The position numbers were made by a program, and so were the translations under genes. Source: Pseudomonadota bacterium (GTDB lineage Bacteria; CALINM01). Taken from it: a DNA stretch of 64,000 nt. How positions within the stretch are numbered: position 1 is the first letter of the stretch; each line of letters opens with the position of its first letter. Shown here piece by piece: positions 54,631-62,717 of the stretch. The notes below the pieces were generated by a model, which was given only the letters and a program-made list of their open reading frames with translations, was not told the origin of the DNA and made no database searches. Location: NCBI GenBank assembly GCA_026418415.1, contig JAOABK010000009.1, positions 1 through 64,000 on the forward strand, in the 5' to 3' direction.

Positions 54631-54659
54631 AATATAAACTTTATGTAAGGGTTAGACAA
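54631..54659 (-). promoter_or_regulatory. Promoter of the surface operon, TTGTCT-17-TATATT
   Basis: On the minus strand TTGTCT (54659-54654) and TATATT (54636-54631) are exactly 17 nt apart. The ATG at 54620 is 10 nt after the -10 box. It lies directly downstream of the luxR-type gene (stop at 54737), which may control it. Confidence 0.65.
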
Positions 54660-54736
54660 TTAGACTAAAGTTTGGTTTTAAACAATTTTTTGATTTAATA
54701 AGAAAGTTGTAATGTTAATAAATTTTAATTTTAAAA

Positions 54737-55321
54737 CTAAAGATTTAAACAATTGTCTTTACAAAGGGATACTAACTGTGCACGGTTTGTAATATTAAGC
54801 TTTTTAAAAACTCTATTTAGATGAGATTTTACAGTTTGTTCAGATATTGATAGGTTAACAGCAATCTGTTTATTACTCAAACCTTCACAAACAAATTTTA
54901 CAATATTTTTTTCCTGCTCGGTCAGACCATTATTGCTTATATTTTTATTCAAATTAAGGTTATTTATAAAATTCTTAAGAAGCTTGTTATCAATCCAAAT
55001 CTGTCCTTCATTTATAACCTGAAGTGCCTTGACAAAAAGTTTTTTGTCCGTATCGGTGGAAATAATACCAGCAAGTTTATAGACACCAAGAGCAGTTATT
55101 AACTGTTCCTTTTTTAAAGAAGTATCAACTAAAACCAACTTTGCTTTCGGATATTTATTCTGTATCTCATTGTTCAGGCTATTGTAATCGAGAAGTATAA
55201 TGTCTGGGGTTGTTTTTTTTTCAACATTGAAATAGGGTGTTATTTCACTACCACAATTTCTTAAATAATCGTAAAAAAGCTCATTTATCAAACTACTTGT
55301 AAAATTAAGTAGAACATTCAT
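54737..55321 (-). CDS. CsgD/LuxR-type response regulator with atypical receiver domain
   Basis: 194 residues. The N-terminal receiver-like domain (about 1-115) keeps an Asp at the phospho-site region (DIILLDYN) but its first strand (NVLLNF) lacks the acidic pair of true receivers, so phosphorylation is doubtful. The C-terminal LuxR helix-turn-helix is complete (about 130-190; LTEQEKNIVKFVCEGLSNKQIA, SISEQTVKSHLNRVFKKLNITNR). A GGGGAGGGGAGAG site precedes the ATG. Position directly before the pilin-like/secretin operon suggests it activates that operon, as CsgD does for curli; this is an inference. Confidence 0.85.
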   Translation of the reverse strand: MNVLLNFTSSLINELFYDYLRNCGSEITPYFNVEKKTTPDIILLDYNSLNNEIQNKYPKAKLVLVDTSLKKEQLITALGVYKLAGIISTDTDKKLFVKALQVINEGQIWIDNKLLKNFINNLNLNKNISNNGLTEQEKNIVKFVCEGLSNKQIAVNLSISEQTVKSHLNRVFKKLNITNRAQLVSLCKDNCLNL

Positions 55322-55446
55322 ACTCTCCCCTCCCCCTATTAATTCTAAAAGACCCTTCTTCTCCCCTGTCCTCCTTCAACTATTTTCTATAAAAATTATA
55401 CACCTGTAATCATATAATTCAATTTTTTCAAAATTATTATTTACCT

Positions 55447-56598
55447 CTATTTTGGTATTATTTTATAAATCTTGTCATCCCCTTTTTTTGGACTTCCCCT
55501 ACCATCTCTATTGTTAGTAAGAAAATATATAGCCCCATCGGGACCTATAATAACATCCCTTATCCTTCCGTAAATGCTTCTTCTACCATCATGAAACCAC
55601 CTTTCTATCTTACTAATAACATATTCACCCTTATCATATAATAAATTTATCCTTACCAGACACTCGCTTCTTAATGTGGCTACAAATAAATCACTTTTTA
55701 AATGAGTTAGTAGATTGCCATTGTAAAAAGCAATCCCAGAAGGTGGAGTTGCTTCCTTCCAAACAATTAGTGGATCTATGTATTCCCTTCTATTTACCAT
55801 ACCAACAGCTTTAGCCCAGCCATAATTTCCGCCCCTTTTTATAACATTAATCTCATCGTATCCAAAAATCAAAAACTCTCCTGAAGGGCCATGTTCCGAT
55901 GAAAATAAATCTTTTGTCTCTGGATGCCAGCTTAGCCCCTGTGGGTTTCTATGTCCATAGGAGTAAATGGGTGAATTTCTAAAAGGATTGTCTTCAGGGA
56001 TACTGCCATCATCATTTAATCGAAGGATCTTACCACCCAAAGATTTTAAATCCTGAGCTAAGCTACTTTCAAATATCTCACCTGTAGTTATATATATCTT
56101 TTTATCAGGACCAAAAGCAATCCTTCCTCCATTGTGAAACCTACCGCCAGGGATAAAATCAATTATCGTTTTATCTAAAACACCATGATCGCCTTTGTGA
56201 GTAATCCTTACAACTTTATTAAAAACTCCCTTGCCCTTTTTATAAGTAAACATTGCATAGACATAGGGCTTATCTGGAAAATCAGGATGCCTTGCAAGAC
56301 CTAATAACCCACCTTCACCAGTATGGTTAACATCTAACTTAAGATAGGCTTTTCTCTGTAAATTCCCATCTTTTATTAGTTTTATTTCTCCTCCCCTTTC
56401 TGATACAAGAGCGGTTTTATCATCTAAAAATATTAATGACCATGGTATATTCAAACCCTCTATCCATGGGACAACCCTGACATTCTCTCCCTCTGGAAGA
56501 TAAACATCTTTTAGTTCCAATGTTTCACCTCTAATAGGAAAGGCAAATAGCTGGCTATATAAAAAAAGGGTTAGAAAAACTTGAAGGATGTATATCAT
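55447..56598 (-). CDS. PQQ-dependent (soluble aldose/glucose-type) sugar dehydrogenase, secreted
   Basis: 383 residues with a signal peptide (1-19). The six-bladed propeller of GDH-B/Asd type is recognisable from VVPWIEGLNIPWSLIFL, HTGEGGLLGLARHPDF, GRFHNGGRIAFGPDKKIYITTGE, YGHRNPQGLSWHP, SSEHGPSGE and DVIIGPDGAIYFLTNN. It oxidises sugars in the periplasm and passes electrons to quinone or dyes; whether this organism makes PQQ is not visible here. TATACT lies 6 nt before the ATG with no ribosome binding site. It follows the hydrogenase operon after a 38-nt gap. Confidence 0.88.
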   Translation of the reverse strand: MIYILQVFLTLFLYSQLFAFPIRGETLELKDVYLPEGENVRVVPWIEGLNIPWSLIFLDDKTALVSERGGEIKLIKDGNLQRKAYLKLDVNHTGEGGLLGLARHPDFPDKPYVYAMFTYKKGKGVFNKVVRITHKGDHGVLDKTIIDFIPGGRFHNGGRIAFGPDKKIYITTGEIFESSLAQDLKSLGGKILRLNDDGSIPEDNPFRNSPIYSYGHRNPQGLSWHPETKDLFSSEHGPSGEFLIFGYDEINVIKRGGNYGWAKAVGMVNRREYIDPLIVWKEATPPSGIAFYNGNLLTHLKSDLFVATLRSECLVRINLLYDKGEYVISKIERWFHDGRRSIYGRIRDVIIGPDGAIYFLTNNRDGRGSPKKGDDKIYKIIPK

Positions 56599-56636
56599 AT
56601 TTTAAGTATACATGCTATAAATTTCCTTCGCTACTT

Positions 56637-57080
56637 TTATAATTCCTTCAGGATTTCTATAACTCTCTTAGCAGTTTGTGATACTAAATTTGATAATTCT
56701 TCCGAAAGCCCTATTTTGGGGGTCGTATCTTTAACCCTTGTTCCAACCACAATACCATTAACATCAATATCATAAAGGGAGAGTAAATCAAATACCTGAG
56801 CCAAACTCACTTCATGTAAGCTTTTTAGATTGGACTGATAGGCCTTTAGCTTTGATAGGGGGAAGGTCTCAATTTTTCCTAACTCTCCATCATAAAGGGC
56901 ATCTACAACTATGAAATAATCTCCTTCTCTAAAAACTTCATACAATAACCAAGGAGAAGGGGTAGGAAGTTTTATAAACTCTACCCCCTCAATTTTCTCG
57001 TTTTCAAGTAAATTAAGAACTTCTAAACCAAATCCATCATCTCCGAGAAGTGGGTTCCCCACCCCGACTACTTTAATCAT
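56637..57080 (-). CDS. [NiFe]-hydrogenase maturation protease (HyaD/HybD-like)
   Basis: A 147-residue M52-family endopeptidase that removes the C-terminal tail of the hydrogenase large subunit after nickel insertion. The nickel-sensing residues are in VGNPLLGDDGFG (Asp/Glu near residue 16), VVDALYDGELG and the His in SLHEVSLAQ. The length is normal. Its ATG overlaps the stop of the cytochrome b gene (TAATG). The neighbouring large subunit ends in the expected DPCxACAIH-VARR cleavage region, so this is its dedicated protease. Confidence 0.95.
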   Translation of the reverse strand: MIKVVGVGNPLLGDDGFGLEVLNLLENEKIEGVEFIKLPTPSPWLLYEVFREGDYFIVVDALYDGELGKIETFPLSKLKAYQSNLKSLHEVSLAQVFDLLSLYDIDVNGIVVGTRVKDTTPKIGLSEELSNLVSQTAKRVIEILKEL

Positions 57081-57772
57081 TATTTCTTTTTCCTGACAAA
57101 TTTATAGCCACTAAAGACTATTGACATATCGCCCTCCTTCCAAATGGCTTCACGCCAGACCTCTAAATATACATGTACAATAACAAAAACTATTAATATC
57201 CAAGCCATCACATGATGGGCAAGTCTAATTGTTGCCAAATCACCAAAAAGTAGGTATGCAATTGCACCAATACCAGAAAAGACATATTGTCCACCTGGGA
57301 TTGCAGTATTTGCTGAAGTTATCTGTGGAGAAAGCATAGCAAAACCAGTTATAAGCATAAGGGCTTTAAAAAGTATAATGAAGAGCAAAAACCCCCATGC
57401 ATTAAGAGCATCCATCCTATCTCCCGTTTCAGGTCTATCCTCTGGTTTTAGGGTGAAGTAATGCTTTAGCATTTGTAGCGCCTCTTTAAGTCTTGGTTTG
57501 AAAGGAAAAATGAACTTAAAATAAGCATGGTGTCCGAAAAAGAAGAGATAGAGCCATACAATCAGTATTACATCAAGGAAAATAGCACCAAGATAATGTA
57601 TTAATCTTACATATCCCATCACATAACTATCAATGATCTCGCCAGTTTCAAATACAAGAAATGGGTGGGCTATGTAAAAACCCGTAATTGCACAGGCGAC
57701 AAAGGCAATTACCATCAGCCAGTGGTTTATCCTCATAATTAGATTCATTCTATAGACTCTTTCGTAAGACAT
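57080..57772 (-). CDS. [NiFe]-hydrogenase cytochrome b subunit (HyaC-like)
   Basis: A 230-residue di-haem cytochrome b with four hydrophobic spans that anchors the periplasmic hydrogenase and passes electrons to quinone. Family signatures are YRMNLIMRINHWLMVIAFVACAITG (His-haem ligands), VRLIHYLGAIF, NAWGFLLFIILFKALMLITGFAM and LAHHVMAWILIVFVIVHVYLEVW. AGGTAGGTT lies just before the ATG. It comes directly after hyaB, in the usual small-large-cytochrome-protease order. Confidence 0.95.
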   Translation of the reverse strand: MSYERVYRMNLIMRINHWLMVIAFVACAITGFYIAHPFLVFETGEIIDSYVMGYVRLIHYLGAIFLDVILIVWLYLFFFGHHAYFKFIFPFKPRLKEALQMLKHYFTLKPEDRPETGDRMDALNAWGFLLFIILFKALMLITGFAMLSPQITSANTAIPGGQYVFSGIGAIAYLLFGDLATIRLAHHVMAWILIVFVIVHVYLEVWREAIWKEGDMSIVFSGYKFVRKKK

Positions 57773-57777
57773 ATAAC

Positions 57778-59424
57778 CTACCTCCTTGCCACGTGAATGG
57801 CACAGGCAAGACAGGGGTCAAAGGAGTGAACAGTCCTCAAAACCTCTAAGGGCTTTTCAGATGAATGACAGGGACTTCCTATCAATGCCTGCTCACAGGC
57901 ACCTCTTTGTTCTTTTGCATCCTTAGGTGAGAAATTCCATGTGGAAGGAACTATACATTGATAATGCTCAATCTTGTGGTTTTTTATCGATACCCAGTGT
58001 CCCAAAGCTCCCCTTGGTGCTTCAATGAGTCCATACCCATACGCTTCTTTCGGCAGGTCATAGGGGGTGAAGGTTTCATCATTATTTTTGAGATTTGTAA
58101 TAAGTTCACCAAACCACTTCTCCACATTATTTGCAATGTATAGAGTTTCAAGGCCTCTTGCAGCTGTTCTTCCAAGGGTTGAAAATAGTGCACTTGGTGG
58201 TAAATCTACTGCTTTTAATGCGCCATTAACAAGTTCCTGAATTTCTTTGTTGCCCGAAGCATAAGCAACAAGAACTCTTGCCAAAGGACCTACCTCCATT
58301 GGTTTGTCATCGTACCTCGGAGCCTTTACCCAGCTATACTTTTCCTTTTCTTTGCATGTTCCATCTGGATTTAAACCCGTATAGTTTGGCTCAGTTATGC
58401 CATCTTTGGGATGTAACCCTTTATTTTCATCGGGATATTTATACCATGAATGCTTCACATGCTCAGAAATTTTATCGGGATCAAAGGGTATAACCTTTGA
58501 TAAATTGCCATTTAGTATTACACCAGCAGGGAAAAACATATTTTTTCTGTCAAAATCGTCGGAAAGCGGGAAATCACCATAGGATAAATAATTTTTATGT
58601 CCTGCACCTATGTTTTTAAGACCATAATCTCTATAAACCTTACCAGCAAGTAACAGGTCAGGTATATATGCGGTTTCAACAAACTCTTTTAGCTTCTTAA
58701 ACCTGAATATCACCTCTCCTAATCTTTTTGGGTCTAAAATATCCCTTACGCAAGTAACACCACCAACTACAAGACCTTGGGTATGGGGTTCTTTACCTCC
58801 TAAAATTGCCATTATCTGGCCACCAAGTCTTTGAACTTCCAGGGCATCAAGATAATGGGAAACTATCAATAAAACTGCCTCAGGTGGAACTTTGTATTCG
58901 GGGTGTCCCCAATAACCATTTGCAAAGGGCCCTAACTGACCACTTTTAACAAGATTTTCTACCCTTTGCTTCACTGCAGAAAATCTTGCCTTTCCTGCAT
59001 TATAGGTTGAGCCTACCGCCATTGCTAAATCATGAGTTTTACCCGGATCTGCTTGAAGAACCTTAGTTACATCTACCCAGTCAAGACCATGTAAAATATA
59101 GAAATGAATAATATGATCTTGAATATACTGAGCTCCTTTAATCAAGTTTCTAACTAATCTTGCGTTTCTTGGTGGTAGAACCTTTACAGCATTTTCCACA
59201 GCCCTTATTGAGGCATCATAATGAACATGCGTACAAACGCCACAGATTCTCTGTGTAAAAAGCCCTGCATCTCTTGGATCCCTGTTTTTCACTATTATCT
59301 CAAAGCCCCTAAAAAGAGTACCAGAAGATAATGCCTCAGTTACCTTACCACCATTTACCTCTACCTCTATTCTTAAATGCCCCTCTATTCTTGTAATTGG
59401 ATCTATTATTGTTCTTTTAGCCAT
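57778..59424 (-). CDS. hyaB: Uptake [NiFe]-hydrogenase large subunit (group 1)
   Basis: The 548-residue catalytic subunit carries the NiFe(CN)2CO centre. The two cysteine motifs are RICGVC (Cys61, Cys64) and DPCLAC (Cys538, Cys541), with the histidine H544 followed by VARR, the peptide cut off on maturation. ITRIEGHLRIEVEV and DAGLFTQRICGVCTHVH are typical of H2-uptake group 1 enzymes. GAGGAAG precedes the ATG. It lies 14 nt after hyaA and is exported with it through the Tat system. Confidence 0.98.
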   Translation of the reverse strand: MAKRTIIDPITRIEGHLRIEVEVNGGKVTEALSSGTLFRGFEIIVKNRDPRDAGLFTQRICGVCTHVHYDASIRAVENAVKVLPPRNARLVRNLIKGAQYIQDHIIHFYILHGLDWVDVTKVLQADPGKTHDLAMAVGSTYNAGKARFSAVKQRVENLVKSGQLGPFANGYWGHPEYKVPPEAVLLIVSHYLDALEVQRLGGQIMAILGGKEPHTQGLVVGGVTCVRDILDPKRLGEVIFRFKKLKEFVETAYIPDLLLAGKVYRDYGLKNIGAGHKNYLSYGDFPLSDDFDRKNMFFPAGVILNGNLSKVIPFDPDKISEHVKHSWYKYPDENKGLHPKDGITEPNYTGLNPDGTCKEKEKYSWVKAPRYDDKPMEVGPLARVLVAYASGNKEIQELVNGALKAVDLPPSALFSTLGRTAARGLETLYIANNVEKWFGELITNLKNNDETFTPYDLPKEAYGYGLIEAPRGALGHWVSIKNHKIEHYQCIVPSTWNFSPKDAKEQRGACEQALIGSPCHSSEKPLEVLRTVHSFDPCLACAIHVARR

Positions 59425-59438
59425 ATAGGTCTTCCTCC

Positions 59439-60626
59439 CTATTCATTTTCTTCATTCTTACAACAGGGCTTTTCCCCCTGATTATTAATAGACTTTGATT
59501 TAAAATGACTGTAAACTGCATGTATTCCCATACCTGCAAAAGCTACACCTACGAGAGCCCAACCCACATGATCTGCTACCGCTTCGATTCCTGGAAGTGT
59601 TCTTGCCTCGATAGGTTTTTCCAATGGAGCCATCTTATCCCAGAAAGCCTTCTCGCTACACCCAATACAACCATGCCCGGACCTTATTGGAGAACTAATA
59701 TCTTCATTCCAACCAGGGACATTACAGTTATTATAAGTAAGAGGACCTTTACACCCTACCTTGTATAGACAAAAACCTTTTTTTGCTGCCTCATCTCCCC
59801 ATGTTCTTACAAATTCGCCTGCATCAAAATGAGCCCTTCTCGGGCAGGTATCATGAATTCTCTTCCCATAGGCAAATACAGGACGACCGCCTTTAGTAGG
59901 TGGTAGTTTACCAAAAAGTAAGAAATACAAAACCGTTCCAACAAGACTTGAACTATTATAAGGACAACCGGGAATTATTACTGAATTTATTCCAAGGGCT
60001 TCGTTTATCGATTTTGAGCCAGTTGGGTTTGGATAGGCAGATTGAGGGCCACCATAGGAAGCACAGTGTCCTATTGAAATTACTGCTAAAGCATCTTTCA
60101 CAACTTCTTTTGCCCTTTCAAGCCCTGTTACAGCTTTCGAACCTATTCTCAAATAATTACCATTATTGTTCGTGGGGATTGAGCCTTCACAGATACAAAT
60201 ATACTTGCCCTTATACTTCTTCATAGCATCATAAAGACTTTTTTCAGCAAACTCACCAGAAGGAGCCATTACTGTATCATGGTATTCAAGGGATAGATAA
60301 TCGAGAATAATATCAGCAATAGTTGGATTAGCAGATCGTAATATTGATTCTGTGCAACCAGTGCATTCTGCGAAATGAAGCCAAATAACGGGGATACGTG
60401 GTGCGATCTCTGCTGCACGTGCAACCCTCTTTGTAAAAACAGGTGGTAGCATCAGGGTTGCACTCATAATGGCAGACCATTTAAGAAAACTTCTTCGACT
60501 TATACCTCTAAACTGAAGCCATTCAATAAATCCCGATTGCCTGCCATACTCTCTTTCAAGTTCATCAAGGCGTGCATCACATTTTTTTATTAAATCTTTT
60601 AATTCTTTTTCTAACTTCTCTTTCAT
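59439..60626 (-). CDS. hyaA: Uptake [NiFe]-hydrogenase small subunit with Tat signal and long N-terminal extension
   Basis: 395 residues with the Tat motif SRRSFLKW at Arg44-Arg45, which lies after an unusually long, charged 42-residue extension rich in Lys, Glu and Asp (E. coli HyaA has about 11). The three-cluster cysteines are present: proximal (ECTGCTES, GHCASYGG, CPYNSSSLVG), distal/medial (HDTCPRRAHFDAGEF, KGFCLYKVGCKGP, NCNVPGWN, SGHGCIGCSE). A C-terminal membrane span (about 360-380) anchors it to the cytochrome b. GGGGGTAGGGGC precedes the ATG. It is the first gene of the operon, with a palindrome and direct repeats upstream. Confidence 0.97.
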   Translation of the reverse strand: MKEKLEKELKDLIKKCDARLDELEREYGRQSGFIEWLQFRGISRRSFLKWSAIMSATLMLPPVFTKRVARAAEIAPRIPVIWLHFAECTGCTESILRSANPTIADIILDYLSLEYHDTVMAPSGEFAEKSLYDAMKKYKGKYICICEGSIPTNNNGNYLRIGSKAVTGLERAKEVVKDALAVISIGHCASYGGPQSAYPNPTGSKSINEALGINSVIIPGCPYNSSSLVGTVLYFLLFGKLPPTKGGRPVFAYGKRIHDTCPRRAHFDAGEFVRTWGDEAAKKGFCLYKVGCKGPLTYNNCNVPGWNEDISSPIRSGHGCIGCSEKAFWDKMAPLEKPIEARTLPGIEAVADHVGWALVGVAFAGMGIHAVYSHFKSKSINNQGEKPCCKNEENE

Positions 60627-60833
60627 GCCCCTACCCCCTTTTGATGTTCTAATCTTTTTTAATCACATTTTGCATTTATTGTCAATAAAAAAAATAAAAC
60701 ATTTTTTTATTTTTAAATTTTATCAAAAAAAGTTAAACAAATTTATTAAATGTTTGTAATAATAAAACATTTTTTTACAAATTAAGAAATATTAATTCTA
60801 TAAATTTTAAGCATACAGTGCTATTATATAGGC
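60627..60833. promoter_or_regulatory. Divergent control region between hydrogenase operon and rfaE2
   Basis: No gene found. A perfect 15-bp palindrome TTTATTGTCAATAAA sits at 60675-60689. An identical 17-bp direct repeat, AATAAAACATTTTTTTA, occurs at 60693-60709 and again at 60761-60777, 68 bp apart. TTTGTAA (60753-60759) and TTACAAA (60775-60781) are inverted arms. TATTAT at 60822-60827 ends 6 nt before the rfaE2 ATG. The palindrome is a candidate operator for the hydrogenase operon; the AT-rich direct repeats may be coincidental or serve DNA bending. Confidence 0.5.
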
Positions 60834-61319
60834 ATGGGTGAAGAAAAAATTAAAGATAGAAAAGAAATCACAATTATAGCAGACAGGCTTAGTGAAAAAG
60901 GTAAAATAATTGTTTTTACAAATGGTTGCTTTGACATAATTCATAGTGGTCATATAAAGTATCTTTATGAAGCAAAGAAGTTAGGCGACATTCTTATTAT
61001 TGGACTCAATAGCGACAGTTCAATTAAAAAAATTAAGGGCGAGAAAAGGCCAATAGTAAATGAACAAGAAAGAGCCTATGTCCTCTCAGCCTTGGAAATG
61101 GTGGATTTCATAGTTATATTTGACGAAGAAACACCCTATGAGCTTATAAAGGCGGTAAAACCCCATGTCCTTGTTAAGGGCGGGGATTGGGATATAGAAA
61201 AGATTGTTGGCAAGGATATTGTTGAATCTTACGGTGGTAGGGTTTTGAATATTCCCTTCGTAGAAGGTAAAAGCACTACAAATATTATTGAGAGAGTACT
61301 TGATGTTTATGCCAGATAA
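60834..61319 (+). CDS. rfaE2: D-glycero-beta-D-manno-heptose 1-phosphate adenylyltransferase
   Basis: A 161-residue nucleotidyltransferase that activates heptose 1-phosphate to ADP-heptose for LPS core. It has VFTNGCFDIIHSGHIKYL (HxGH motif), GLNSDSSIKKIKGEKRPIV, ERAYVLSALEMVDFIVIFDE and LVKGGDWD, all typical of the C-terminal half of HldE as a stand-alone protein. The kinase half is not in the window. It has no ribosome binding site and a -10-like TATTAT 6 nt ahead, so it may be leaderless. The exonuclease gene overlaps its end. Confidence 0.96.
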   Translation: MGEEKIKDRKEITIIADRLSEKGKIIVFTNGCFDIIHSGHIKYLYEAKKLGDILIIGLNSDSSIKKIKGEKRPIVNEQERAYVLSALEMVDFIVIFDEETPYELIKAVKPHVLVKGGDWDIEKIVGKDIVESYGGRVLNIPFVEGKSTTNIIERVLDVYAR

Positions 61320-61821
61320 AGAGACCTTTATAGTAATTGATGTGGAAACAAATGGGAAAAAAATACCTGATGGTAAGATTATTGAAATTGCCATGATTAA
61401 GATATACAATAATTTGCCAATTGATTATTTTCATTCCCTAATAAACCCTCAGGAAAGGCTTCCATGGTTTATCACAAAACTCACAGGCATAAAAAATTCT
61501 ATGCTAAAATGTGCCCCTACCTTTAACGAAATAGCCTTGGAAATTGTAAAATTTATAGATGATGGTATAATTGTTGCCCATAATGCCACCTTTGATTATG
61601 CATATCTTAAATGTGAATTAGAACGGTCAATACAAAATTTTAACCTTCAAAATGAGAAGATCTGTACAGTCAAACTTGCAAGAAAAAAGTTCCCTGAGTT
61701 GGGTAAATATAATTTAGACTTTCTATCTGAAACATTTAATATAAATAATCCCAAAAGACACCGTGCTTATGGAGATGCTATGGCAACAGCAGAATTTTTT
61801 ATAAAACACTTAATAAAATAA
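61303..61821 (+). CDS. DEDDh-type 3'-5' exonuclease (DnaQ/PolC epsilon-like)
   Basis: 172 residues from the ATG at 61303, which has GAGAG upstream and overlaps the end of rfaE2 by 17 nt; an ATG at 61309 is the alternative. The exonuclease motifs are complete: VIDVETNGKKIPDGKIIEIAMI (Exo I, Asp/Glu), HNATFDYAYLKCELE (Exo II) and HRAYGDAMATA (Exo III, His-x4-Asp). Such proteins proofread or trim DNA or RNA; whether this is the Pol III epsilon subunit or another exonuclease cannot be told. Confidence 0.9.
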   Translation: MFMPDKETFIVIDVETNGKKIPDGKIIEIAMIKIYNNLPIDYFHSLINPQERLPWFITKLTGIKNSMLKCAPTFNEIALEIVKFIDDGIIVAHNATFDYAYLKCELERSIQNFNLQNEKICTVKLARKKFPELGKYNLDFLSETFNINNPKRHRAYGDAMATAEFFIKHLIK

Positions 61822-61868
61822 CAATAGTTGCAAGTTTATAAAAACTATTCTAAAATTCAAAAAGGCTT

Positions 61869-62714
61869 ATGGACACTAAAAAATCAGATTTTGAGTTCAC
61901 AGATCTTCACAAGAAAATCATCGATTACCTTTTAAACCATGGCATGCAGATTATAACTGCAATAGGTATCATCATCGCGGGGTTATTTATAAGTAAATGG
62001 CTAAGTAATTTTGTACAAAAATGGCTTACCAAAAAAAGGCTTGAACCCCAATTAACGTCTTTAATCGTTAGAGTCGTTAAGTTATTGATTTTGGGTTTAT
62101 TTTTTATAATGGCCCTTGGTCAAATTGGTGTTCAGATCACCCCACTTCTTGCAGGTATTGGTGTCGCTGGAGTTGGAGTTTCTCTGGCTATGCAAGGGCT
62201 TTTGGGCAATATAGTCGCTGGCTTAACTATAATCTTTACAAAGCCCTTTACAATTGGAGAATATATAGAGCTTTTGGGAGTATATGGTCAGGTAATAGAT
62301 ATATCCCTATTCAGCACAACCTTACAACATGCAGACAATTCCCATGTTGTAGTACCAAATAGAAAAATAGTTGGAGAGATATTACATAATTACGGAAAGG
62401 TAAGACAATTAGATCTATCGATAGGTGTTTCATATGACAGTGACTTAAAATTAGTGATAAAAACCATCGAAGATTTACTTAACTCAAATCCAAAGGTGAT
62501 AAAAGATCTAAAGCCAATAATTGGTATATCTGCTTTTGAAGACAGTGCTATTAGAATTTCTATAAAACCTTGGGTTTCGGTAGAACATTATTCAATAGCT
62601 GGTAATGAAATAAATTTAGAAATTATTGAAAAATTTAGAGAGAAAAATATTAAAATACCCTTTCCCCAGAGAGAAGTCAGAATATTTAATGACAACCTTA
62701 TAAAATCCTCATAA
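61869..62714 (+). CDS. MscS-family mechanosensitive ion channel
   Basis: A 281-residue small-conductance channel. It has three N-terminal spans (about 30-50, 70-88, 95-130). The last is the pore helix with the Gly/Ala-rich pattern LLAGIGVAGVGVSLAMQGLLGNIVAGL. The cytoplasmic beta and alpha/beta domains follow (FTIGEYIELLGVYGQVIDISLFSTTLQ, VVPNRKIVGE, FPQREVRIF). It releases solutes on osmotic downshock. An AAAAAGG site precedes the ATG. Confidence 0.96.
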   Translation: MDTKKSDFEFTDLHKKIIDYLLNHGMQIITAIGIIIAGLFISKWLSNFVQKWLTKKRLEPQLTSLIVRVVKLLILGLFFIMALGQIGVQITPLLAGIGVAGVGVSLAMQGLLGNIVAGLTIIFTKPFTIGEYIELLGVYGQVIDISLFSTTLQHADNSHVVVPNRKIVGEILHNYGKVRQLDLSIGVSYDSDLKLVIKTIEDLLNSNPKVIKDLKPIIGISAFEDSAIRISIKPWVSVEHYSIAGNEINLEIIEKFREKNIKIPFPQREVRIFNDNLIKSS

Positions 62715-62717
62715 ACT

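Noticed and set aside
55322-55446. Small gene or RNA upstream of the regulator
   Set aside because: No open frame with a start and no hairpin or promoter pattern beyond ordinary AT-rich DNA was seen.
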